A stretch of DNA of 35,286 nt from Candidatus Gastranaerophilales bacterium (GTDB lineage: Bacteria; Cyanobacteriota; Vampirovibrionia; Gastranaerophilales; Gastranaerophilaceae). A model generated the notes under the pieces. It was not told the DNA's origin. It saw nothing but the letters and a program-made list of their open reading frames with translations, and ran no database searches. Below, piece by piece: positions 1-6,432 of the stretch. The translations under genes and the position numbers were made by a program. The stretch's first letter is position 1. The number at the start of each line of letters is the position of its first letter. The stretch lies in assembly GCA_944326905.1 (NCBI GenBank), contig CALVFU010000014.1:1-35286 (forward strand), in the 5' to 3' direction.

Positions 1-312
1 CCACAAGGGGTCTTTTTTCGTCGCACGGGGTTGGAAAGAACCACCGTTTGTGGTTCGAGCGCGAACGAGCAGAGGGCGAAAGTCAAAACGGTGAGTTTTG
101 ACTGTAGACCCGTTTAATGCGAGTGAGCAAGACAATCCACCCCTGCCCATATCTTAAAGACCCCACAAGGGGTCTTTTTTCGTCGCACGGGGTTGGAAAG
201 AACCACCGTTTGTGGTTCGAGCGCGAACGAGCAGAGGGCGAAAGTCAAAACGGTGAGTTTTGACTGTAGACCCGTTTAATGCGAGTGAGCAAGACAATCC
301 ACCCCTGCCCAT
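1..312. repeat. Tandem 162-bp direct repeat (two copies)
   Basis: Bases 1-150 and 163-312 are identical, with a 12-base linker that belongs to the unit, so the period is 162 bp; the first copy is cut by the window edge. Each unit holds a rho-independent terminator, a 7-bp hairpin (38-44 with 50-56), an 8-bp hairpin (82-89 with 95-102), and ends in AATCCACCCCTGCCCA. That end looks like the 3' half of a T-arm plus acceptor strand of a tRNA, tRNA-Tyr-like from memory. No protein gene is convincing inside; short ORFs on both strands simply repeat with the unit. A diverged partial copy lies at 1001-1089. I read it as a structured, non-coding, tRNA- or terminator-associated repeat. Confidence 0.9.
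158..180 (+). terminator. Rho-independent terminator inside repeat unit
   Basis: AGACCCC / ACAA loop / GGGGTCT forms a perfect 7-bp stem followed directly by a T run. The same hairpin began the unit at position 1, where its left arm is cut off by the window edge. Confidence 0.85.
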
Positions 313-324
313 TTTTTCTAAAAG

Positions 325-345
325 AGAGCCCAAAAGGCTCTTTTT
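325..345 (+). terminator. Rho-independent terminator after the tandem repeat
   Basis: AGAGCC / CAAAA / GGCTCT stem-loop with an A-rich left flank and a T run on the right, 13 bases after the end of the second repeat copy. It could work in both directions. Confidence 0.75.
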
Positions 346-440
346 ATGCATGATAACGCCGTTTGCGATGCAAAATGCACAAAATCTAAAATTTTTAAAA
401 AACAGGCTAAACGCCTTTAATCATCTGGGCTTTCAGCGGT

Positions 441-692
441 TCAAGTCTCTTTAGATATTTTCTCTTTGGCTCTTAATGTCTTAGCAAAAGCCTTTCCGGC
501 ATATTCCGAAATTTTTACTCCTTTAATTTTCGCTAAACTCTCAAAAAATTGTTGATAAAGAATTGCGGTTTCTTCTTCTGAATATTCTTTATCGTCAAAT
601 GTGATTATTACATTTATCTCTTTTTGTTTTTTTTCGCATATTACTTTTTTAAGAATAAATTTTCCAAAGTAAAGAAAAAAATAAAATGTCAT
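441..692 (-). CDS. Small hypothetical protein, start uncertain
   Basis: Up to 83 residues with a plausible coding composition in the C-terminal two thirds: an acidic stretch around DDKEYSEEE, then a helix-forming, Lys-rich tail. I do not recognise the family. The only ATG (692) lies inside the left end of a GTCATCC-type dyad repeat, and the first 15 residues are hydrophobic and Phe/Lys-rich, as a chance extension would be. The true N-terminus may therefore be lost or use a rare start. No Shine-Dalgarno sequence is visible. It sits between repeats and near a broken gene, so it may be a truncated remnant. Confidence 0.35.
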   Translation of the reverse strand: MTFYFFLYFGKFILKKVICEKKQKEINVIITFDDKEYSEEETAILYQQFFESLAKIKGVKISEYAGKAFAKTLRAKEKISKET

Positions 693-855
693 CCCGAATT
701 TATTTCGGGATCTTAGCAGTTGGAAACAGAAACTTTAAGTTGGTTAGATGCTGCACTTCGTAAGGACAGGCTCACACAAAATTTTTAAGATCCTGAAACA
801 AGTTCAGGATGACAAAAATTTTGGTTCGCTTTGTCAAACAAGTTCAGCATGACAG
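688..855. repeat. GTCATCC-type interspersed dyad repeats
   Basis: Three related elements. 691-711 is ATCCCGAA-N5-TTCGGGAT. 790-810 is ATCCTGAA-N5-TTCAGGAT followed by GACA, in the opposite orientation. 833-855 is a decayed half copy (TTCAGCATGACA). Such REP-like elements (consensus near GTCATCCTGAA) are common intergenic repeats in many bacteria. Another very degenerate copy may be at about 30062-30087. Confidence 0.7.
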
Positions 856-998
856 TTTATGTTATTTTCTGATGTAATATATATTTGTTTAAAAAGTCTA
901 TAATATTCCAAAAGTAAGACTGCTTCTGACTTTTTGAGTTCTTCAATCAACTCTTTTATGTATCTCAAAAAGTTCGAACTTTGCCGCTTTAGCCCCAA
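834..998 (-). pseudogene. Frameshifted C-terminal remnant of an unknown gene
   Basis: On the minus strand one frame reads from a TTG at 998 into a well-formed amphipathic helix (residues around YIKELIEELKKSEAVLLLEY) and stops at 834. In another frame the upstream part gives RFGAKAAKFELFE, which looks more protein-like than the overlapping sequence in the first frame. That pattern suggests one ancestral gene broken by a frameshift near 965-975. The last few codons (NCHAELV) come from the dyad repeat, so the original end is lost too. No family recognised. Confidence 0.4.
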
Positions 999-1000
999 AT

Positions 1001-1089
1001 CTTAAAGACTCCGTAAGGGGTCTTTTTTCGTATCAAGGGTTTGGAAAGAATCACCGTCTGTGGTTCGAGCGCGAATGATCGGAGGGCGA
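1001..1089 (+). repeat. Diverged partial third copy of the left-edge repeat
   Basis: Matches 153-241 with scattered substitutions (for example TCACCGTCTG for CCACCGTTTG), then loses similarity after GAGGGCGA. It keeps the terminator hairpin but lacks the second hairpin and the tRNA-like end. The rest of 1090-1202 is AT-rich leader of the next gene. Confidence 0.8.
1006..1028 (+). terminator. Terminator hairpin in the third repeat copy
   Basis: AGACTCC / GTAA / GGGGTCT with one G-T pair, followed by a T run. It is the same position in the unit as the perfect hairpin at 158-180, with compensating or neutral changes, so the hairpin has been retained while the rest drifted. Confidence 0.7.
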
Positions 1090-1202
1090 TTTTTTATCTC
1101 CATATTAAATTTGCAATATTTTGTAACAAAAAAACAATTTATCAATAAAGAAAATACTTTATATAAATACTATATATAATTAGGAGAGAAATGGGATAAT
1201 CT

Positions 1203-2384
1203 ATGTTTGCACGAATAGGGTTTAAAGCTGTCGAACTAACAACTAAGACTCTTGGGAGCGGAATTAAAAAAGTTTCCAGCTCCATGCCTCAATGTTCTGA
1301 TGTTATTACTGATACAATTCATCTAATATCACAACGTGCTAAAAATCTAAGGTTATATAATTCTAATGGTACAAGAAATCACTTATTTAATTTTACTAAG
1401 AGCGGGAAATTAGAAATCATGCAAAGAGTACATGGCTCAAGTGATTTACAATTTTTAGAACACGTAAGAACAGGTCAATACGTTAAGCCAAGAATTTATC
1501 CGGGAGGAACTCTTCCTTGTTCTAAAGAAAGTATCGAACAAAGTAATAAACTCGCAAAAGAATTAATTACAGAAAATGAACACCTGATTGACGGTTATCG
1601 GTATTGCGGTCCAAGCGCACGTTTTGATGAATTTGGAAGAAATATTTCAGCATTTAAAAATGGAGATGCCGAGATTGATATTATAGATCGGACATTGGAT
1701 AAAACACTTGTTAAAACGATAAATGCATTTAAAAATAGAATTAATGGTAAAAATTTAACTGAGGAGCAAAAAATTGACGAATTGATGCAATTTGTCGACG
1801 AAGTATTCTCTGTTAGTAAATCAGGAAGTCAAACTAAAAAATATGTTGAATATATGCACAACCCAAAGCAAATGGAAGTTCTTCTGGGTGATATAATTAA
1901 CAGCGGTGCAGGGATGTGTCGTCATAGAGCTTTACTAACCAAAGTATTAGCAGATGAAATAAATCTAAAATGCAGAATTGTACAAGGCTACTATGAAGGA
2001 GGCGGCCATGCCTGGAATGAGCTAATAACAAAAAAGGATACCTATTTGTTTGATGCAATGCAGGGCAGGATATGTAATATAGGAAATTCTTCAAGAAATC
2101 TTGATCCTGAAGCAATGCCGTACAGAATAGGCAAGCCAAACAGTGATGAACTTGTACCCAAGTATTATGATAATAATAGCACAGTTGGTATACTTTATAG
2201 AGCTGTAAAATATAAGTCTCCTATAAAAACCAGCGATGCTATATTAACACCAACGTCTAACGGTTATCACATTGAACCATTAACAGATAATGTTCTTATC
2301 AATGGTGAGAAAATAACAGGAATTAAAGAATTATCACTTGGTGATTTTGTCAACTTAAAAGATGTCGGCTTTCAGATTATTTAA
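1203..2384 (+). CDS. EDR1/CTR1-type transglutaminase-like protein with FHA-like C-terminus
   Basis: 393 residues. The central part carries a transglutaminase-type Cys-His-Asp arrangement: C239 in GAGMCRHRALL, H269 in GGHAWNEL and D284 in LFDAMQG. The CRHRALL..KVLAD wording is that of the EDR1/CTR1/ARMC3 peptidase-like family, best known from plant kinases; this is from memory. The last 50 residues (INGEKI ... LSLGDFVNLKD) resemble the end of an FHA phosphopeptide-binding domain, but it is short and unproven. No signal peptide, so probably cytoplasmic; substrate unknown. The start is odd: AGGAG (1182-1186) lies 16 bases from this ATG but 4 bases from ATG-GGA-TAA (1191-1199) in the same frame, so a Met-Gly mini-ORF precedes the gene. 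Next gene follows on the same strand after 106 bases. Confidence 0.85.
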   Translation: MFARIGFKAVELTTKTLGSGIKKVSSSMPQCSDVITDTIHLISQRAKNLRLYNSNGTRNHLFNFTKSGKLEIMQRVHGSSDLQFLEHVRTGQYVKPRIYPGGTLPCSKESIEQSNKLAKELITENEHLIDGYRYCGPSARFDEFGRNISAFKNGDAEIDIIDRTLDKTLVKTINAFKNRINGKNLTEEQKIDELMQFVDEVFSVSKSGSQTKKYVEYMHNPKQMEVLLGDIINSGAGMCRHRALLTKVLADEINLKCRIVQGYYEGGGHAWNELITKKDTYLFDAMQGRICNIGNSSRNLDPEAMPYRIGKPNSDELVPKYYDNNSTVGILYRAVKYKSPIKTSDAILTPTSNGYHIEPLTDNVLINGEKITGIKELSLGDFVNLKDVGFQII

Positions 2385-2490
2385 TAACTGAATTATATTT
2401 TAGTCATTTTACATACAAAAATCCTTTAAATATATGATGGCATTACATCTGCTCCGTGCTATTCTGCAATTGAAAGGGTAGTGTATAGTA

Positions 2491-2703
2491 ATGTTAAATA
2501 GTACTTTTACGGCGAGAAACAACGGGGAAATATCCGGGTCAATTACTAGAAACTGGACAGAGCAGGCATTAGAGTGTTACAAATTAAACGGGGATTGTAA
2601 AAAGTGTTCTATAGCAGAGGGACACTATTCGTTTGTATGCCAAATGCCAAAGGTAGTAGATATTTTGCTGGCAGTAAACGGTGAACCCGTTATAAAAGGA
2701 TAA
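2491..2703 (+). CDS. Small conserved Cys-containing protein
   Basis: 70 residues. Four cysteines in the pattern C-x7-C-x2-C-x10-C, within WTEQALECYKLNGDCKKC and the following FVCQM, then a hydrophobic helix ending in NGEPVIKG. The pattern ECY...C..C...C.M followed by an ILLAVNGEP-like end recalls a small family found in low-GC bacteria, probably metal-binding and possibly DNA-binding. I know no assigned function. Weak Shine-Dalgarno AAAGGG, 13 bases upstream. The convergent hydrolase gene ends 59 bases downstream. Confidence 0.6.
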   Translation: MLNSTFTARNNGEISGSITRNWTEQALECYKLNGDCKKCSIAEGHYSFVCQMPKVVDILLAVNGEPVIKG

Positions 2704-2761
2704 GAGTAAACAAAGTTTTAACACCTGTTTAAAAAAGCTAAGACTTTTGCTGTGCAGGTTA

Positions 2762-3646
2762 CTAATGGGTACACATTGAGCAGCACCAATGATTGTTAAT
2801 ACAATCCAGAACTGTTTGTGCATATATATCATGTTTGCCAAAGAATATATGTGATGCACCAGAGACTTCAATAACCAGGTTGTGTTTTGGATTTTTTGTC
2901 CATGAATTTAGTGTTTCCATAAATCCTTTTGGGCTGTCACCAGTTACAGAATCCTTTGAACCTATAATAAATGCTCCGTTTGGTTTTATATTATAAAGAG
3001 AGGAAGTTTCGCCTTTTTGACTTAGAACTGGGCAATTTTTAAGGTTATCCGCCCTATAAAATCCAAGTACAGTATTAGCTGTCATTGGCGAGAAACCGCC
3101 AAATAGGAACGGCAGAATATCATCCCCCCTGCCTTCGTCCATCCAAGCCTCAGCCATTTCAAAACATTTATCAATATTTGGCATAACTCCCCACCAGTAC
3201 ATAATATCAACAGGAGAAGAAACTATAAAATAATCAACAAAACTATCAGGAGTATTTCCAAGATAATGGATAATTTTATTTGAACCTAAAGAGTGCCCGG
3301 CAAGAATTATATTTTTAAAGCCCATTTCTTCTTTTGCATATTTAACATAGCTTTCAACATCTTCATAAACCATATTAAAATCATCATTGAATACACCAGC
3401 GTGCCTTTGTTTTCCAATAGAAAAATCTGTATAGGCAAAACAAGAAAATGAATCGTGTGCGTGAGCTATAATACAAGTTATACCGTTTGCTTCAAGGAGC
3501 TTGCCGGTTGTATATAACAATTCATTCTGGAATATATTTGAACAAATACCAGTAAGCATAATGAGTACGGTATCATTTGTATTATCACCAAATATGGCGC
3601 CTTTAAGTTCAAGCCCGCGGGGTGTAGCGACTTTTAAAATTTCCAT
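2762..3646 (-). CDS. Alpha/beta-fold hydrolase
   Basis: 294 residues from the start chosen here. Nucleophile elbow GHSLGS with S119, an acidic candidate in IIGSKDSV and a C-terminal histidine in GASHIFF give the Ser-Asp-His triad; an early VLIMLTGICSN strand-loop supplies the oxyanion region. No signal peptide, so a cytoplasmic esterase/lipase/acylpeptidase-like enzyme of unknown substrate. I prefer ATG 3646 to the in-frame ATG at 3667 because AGGAG sits 5-6 bases before it and it leaves an 8-base gap to the upstream gene. The ending (HWCCSMCTH) is Cys-rich. Co-transcribed with the aldo/keto reductase, which suggests a small detoxification or catabolic pair. Confidence 0.85.
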   Translation of the reverse strand: MEILKVATPRGLELKGAIFGDNTNDTVLIMLTGICSNIFQNELLYTTGKLLEANGITCIIAHAHDSFSCFAYTDFSIGKQRHAGVFNDDFNMVYEDVESYVKYAKEEMGFKNIILAGHSLGSNKIIHYLGNTPDSFVDYFIVSSPVDIMYWWGVMPNIDKCFEMAEAWMDEGRGDDILPFLFGGFSPMTANTVLGFYRADNLKNCPVLSQKGETSSLYNIKPNGAFIIGSKDSVTGDSPKGFMETLNSWTKNPKHNLVIEVSGASHIFFGKHDIYAQTVLDCINNHWCCSMCTH

Positions 3647-3654
3647 TTTTTCTC

Positions 3655-4461
3655 CTATGAATACCATCCAAACAGGGATTTATTTCTATCCAGCGTTTGA
3701 ATTTTTCTAATATCACTTTCATCCAGATTAAAATCAAAGATGTTTATATTTTCTTTTAGTCTTTCAATTTTTGATGTTTTAGGAATAACTGAAATTCCTG
3801 ATTGTATAAGATATTTAAGCCCTATTTGCCCGGTAGTTTTTCCGTACTTCTTTGCAATACTTTCTAGTATAGGATTATTAAAGAAATTATTCTTTCCGCA
3901 GGCTAAAGGGCTCCAAGCCTGCATATGAGTACTATGTTCTTCCAGAATATTTTGCAGATTTTTTTGCCTGTAAAAAACATGGCACTCGACCTGATTTACA
4001 GCCGGAATAATTCCGCAAGATTTTATAAAATTTAAATATTGTATTTTATTAAAGTTTGAGATACCAATTGCACGGATTTTCCCAGTATGTAAACATTCCT
4101 CCATAGCTTTATACATTGATAAGCTTTCATTATAGGGTTCGTGAATTAATAATAAATCTATATAATTTGTTTGTAAGTTATTAAGAGATTTTTCAATATC
4201 CAACACAGCTTTTTCATAGCTTGTACTAGGATAATATAACTTTGTGGTAATAAAAAGTTTTTCTCTGTCAAAATGTTTTATCGCATTTCCTACAGCTTTT
4301 TCGTTATTATACATTTGTGCAGTATCAATAAGCCTGTAGCCGGTTTCAATTGCATTTGATACACATTTTTCACACTCAGCCCCAAGAAGAGTATAGGTTC
4401 CAAACCCTATTAAAGGCATTGAAATTCCATTATTTAGGATTTCTAGCTTATTATTTTCCAT
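3655..4461 (-). CDS. Aldo/keto reductase
   Basis: 268 residues, normal for the family. NAD(P)H-dependent reduction of aldehydes and ketones. From ATG 4461 the catalytic tetrad is D46 and Y51 (DTAQMYNNE), K74 (TTKLYY) and H107 (LLLIHEP). Further family landmarks are GKIRAIGISNF, NQVECH, QAWSPLACG and the cofactor-binding VIPKTSKIERLKEN. An in-frame GTG at 4479 would add six residues; neither start has a clear Shine-Dalgarno sequence. First gene of a two-gene minus-strand unit with the hydrolase, divergent from grpE. Confidence 0.9.
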   Translation of the reverse strand: MENNKLEILNNGISMPLIGFGTYTLLGAECEKCVSNAIETGYRLIDTAQMYNNEKAVGNAIKHFDREKLFITTKLYYPSTSYEKAVLDIEKSLNNLQTNYIDLLLIHEPYNESLSMYKAMEECLHTGKIRAIGISNFNKIQYLNFIKSCGIIPAVNQVECHVFYRQKNLQNILEEHSTHMQAWSPLACGKNNFFNNPILESIAKKYGKTTGQIGLKYLIQSGISVIPKTSKIERLKENINIFDFNLDESDIRKIQTLDRNKSLFGWYS

Positions 4462-4579
4462 AATTATATTATTTACCACATTTTGAAAATAGCAAATACT
4501 TATATTCTATATTTAAATATACTTAATAGTAATATTTTACATTGCACAGAAACAATAATTAAAAAAAAATAAATTTTCC

Positions 4580-4607
4580 TTGTATAGTTGGTTTGATAAA
4601 TTATAAT
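4580..4607 (+). promoter_or_regulatory. Sigma-70-type promoter of grpE-dnaJ
   Basis: TTGTAT (4580-4585), 16-base spacer, TATAAT (4602-4607), 32 bases before the grpE ATG. No CIRCE inverted repeat (TTAGCACTC-N9-GAGTGCTAA) is visible, so HrcA control is not supported here. Confidence 0.55.
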
Positions 4608-4639
4608 AAAGTGTATACAATAGTAAATAGAGGTGAATT

Positions 4640-5302
4640 ATGACAAATCCATTCAAAGGGGGCAATTTAAACGGTAAAAAAGACGATAACCGTTTTAATG
4701 GTCACAATGAAGAAAACACTGTAGATAAGGAAACTGATACAGAAGAAAGTGAAGACACCGTAAAGGCTGTAAATGAAGGGGTTAAAGAGGAAACAGGTTC
4801 AGTAACTGAACCTGTAGATACAGACAACATAGAAACAAAATCTGCTCCGTCAGAATTAGACAAAGTAAAAGCAGATTTTGAACAATTAAATAATCAGTAT
4901 ATAAGGCTTGCCGCTGATTTTGAAAACTACCGTAAAAGGCAGGAGCAGGAGCGTGAAAATTTAATAAGATATGGGGCAGTTGATACTTTAAAAAAATTAC
5001 TGGAAGTTCTTGACAATTTTGATAGAGGCGAAACAGCTCTTGAGAGCGTAGACGATTGTAAGGTTGTAAAAGACAACTTTAATCTTCTCCATAAACAAGT
5101 AATGGATATACTCGGCAAAATGGGGTTAGAGGTAATCGAAGCGGAAGGGAAAGAATTTGACCCTAATTTCCATGAAGCAGTAATGCAAACACCAAGTACA
5201 GAACATCCAGAACATACAGTTATAAAGGAATTACAGAAGGGATATAAATTGGGCGATAAGGTGCTTAGACCAACACTGGTTAATGTTGCCGTCGCCGAAT
5301 AA
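4640..5302 (+). CDS. grpE: GrpE, nucleotide exchange factor of DnaK
   Basis: 220 residues. Releases ADP from DnaK during the chaperone cycle. About 75 N-terminal residues are acidic and low-complexity. A long dimerisation helix follows (QYIRLAADFENYRKRQEQE, the family's most conserved stretch), then the C-terminal beta domain with GKEFDPNFHEAVM and LRPTLVNVA. Start set by GAGGTG 5 bases upstream. dnaJ follows after 17 bases; dnaK and hrcA are not in the window, so the classical cluster is split. Confidence 0.97.
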   Translation: MTNPFKGGNLNGKKDDNRFNGHNEENTVDKETDTEESEDTVKAVNEGVKEETGSVTEPVDTDNIETKSAPSELDKVKADFEQLNNQYIRLAADFENYRKRQEQERENLIRYGAVDTLKKLLEVLDNFDRGETALESVDDCKVVKDNFNLLHKQVMDILGKMGLEVIEAEGKEFDPNFHEAVMQTPSTEHPEHTVIKELQKGYKLGDKVLRPTLVNVAVAE

Positions 5303-5319
5303 TATATTATAATAGAGGA

Positions 5320-6432
5320 ATGACAGATTATTATGAAATATTGGGCGTTTCTAAGAACGCCACTAAGGATGAAATAAAAAGTGCGTTTAGGAAGCTTGCA
5401 AGACAGTGGCACCCGGACGTAAATAAATCACCAGATGCCGAAACAAAATTCAAAGAGCTCGGCAAGGCATACGAAACACTTATTGATGACAACAAACGTG
5501 CAACGTATGACCGTTTTGGTGAGGATGGGCTTAAGAATGCCGGATTTGGCGGAGGACCGTTTGATGCAGGTTTTGGCGGTCTGGATGAAATATTTAATTC
5601 ATTTTTCGGCGGTTTTGGCTTCGGCGGAGGACGTTCGTATGACCCAAATGCTCCCCAGCGCGGCGACGATTTAAGATTAGATATTGAGTTAGAGTTTGAA
5701 CAGGCTGTTTTCGGACTGGAAAAAGAGGTTACAATAGAACATCTTGAAAAGTGCAAGACTTGTAACGGTTCAGGCGCAAAACCGGGAACATCTCCTACCG
5801 TTTGTAAAACTTGCGGAGGAACAGGAAAGGTTCAGCAGACAACTCAAACAATACTGGGACATTTTACACAAATCGTTCAATGCCCGCACTGTAAAGGTTC
5901 AGGCAAAACAATAGATACTCCTTGTCCTGACTGCAAAGGGCACGGACGTATTAACAAAGAAAAGAAAATAGAAATCAAAATTCCGGCAGGCGTTGACAAC
6001 GGATCTAAAATGCGGCTTTCCGGCGAAGGTGATGCAGGAATAAACGGCGGCTCATCTGGTGATGTGTACGTCGTTATTCATGTAAAACACTCTGAATACT
6101 ACCAAAGAGACGGCGCGGATATATATACTAAACTTGATATTACTCCAGCACAAGCAGTCTTGGGTGACAGTGTAGTTATAAAAACTCTTGACGGAGAAAA
6201 AGAAATAAATATTCCATCAGGAATTCAAAGCGGCAGAACAGTAAAAATAAAAGGTGCCGGTGTACCTCTTATTTCTCGTCCTTCAACCCGCGGCGACCAT
6301 ATAGTTGTTGTTAGCGTCATAACTCCAACAAAAATCTCAAACGAAGAAAAGCAGCTTTATCAAAAATTGTTGGAGCTTGGCAAGAATAAAAAAATTTCGG
6401 TTGGTGAAAAAATCAGAGGAGCATTCAAGTAG
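5320..6432 (+). CDS. dnaJ: DnaJ, Hsp40 co-chaperone
   Basis: 370 residues, full length. J-domain (about 1-66) with HPD at 31-33; Gly/Phe-rich region about 68-106; four zinc motifs of the CxxCxGxG type between 145 and 209 (CKTCNGSG, CKTCGGTG, CPHCKGSG, CPDCKGHG); C-terminal substrate-binding domains. It stimulates the DnaK ATPase and delivers unfolded clients. GAGGA (5315-5319) touches the ATG with no spacer, yet the protein start is the canonical one, so initiation probably relies on coupling to grpE. Its stop codon shares one base with the next gene's GTG. Confidence 0.97.
   Translation: MTDYYEILGVSKNATKDEIKSAFRKLARQWHPDVNKSPDAETKFKELGKAYETLIDDNKRATYDRFGEDGLKNAGFGGGPFDAGFGGLDEIFNSFFGGFGFGGGRSYDPNAPQRGDDLRLDIELEFEQAVFGLEKEVTIEHLEKCKTCNGSGAKPGTSPTVCKTCGGTGKVQQTTQTILGHFTQIVQCPHCKGSGKTIDTPCPDCKGHGRINKEKKIEIKIPAGVDNGSKMRLSGEGDAGINGGSSGDVYVVIHVKHSEYYQRDGADIYTKLDITPAQAVLGDSVVIKTLDGEKEINIPSGIQSGRTVKIKGAGVPLISRPSTRGDHIVVVSVITPTKISNEEKQLYQKLLELGKNKKISVGEKIRGAFK

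Noticed and set aside
1..150. Complete tRNA-Tyr gene in the repeat (GACTGTAGACCC looks like an anticodon arm)
   Set aside because: The bases around GTA form an 8-bp hairpin with upstream sequence instead, and no 5' acceptor strand or D-arm fits, so only the 3'-end resemblance is kept.
260..454. 64-residue ORF across the repeat on the plus strand
   Set aside because: It reads through the non-coding repeat and terminator hairpin; composition and the identical shadow in the other copy argue against a gene.
2704..2761. Terminator between the convergent Cys-protein and hydrolase genes
   Set aside because: Only an imperfect pairing of AACACCTG with CAGGTT across a long loop, without a T run.
4480..4639. 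CIRCE/HrcA operator before grpE
   Set aside because: No TTAGCACTC-N9-GAGTGCTAA or close variant was found.
4927..5412. 161-residue minus-strand ORF opposite grpE
   Set aside because: Antisense shadow of grpE and the start of dnaJ; no family resemblance and no ribosome site.
5331..5756. 141-residue minus-strand ORF opposite dnaJ
   Set aside because: Fully antisense to a certain gene, with Ser/Pro-rich composition typical of a shadow of Gly/Lys-rich coding sequence.
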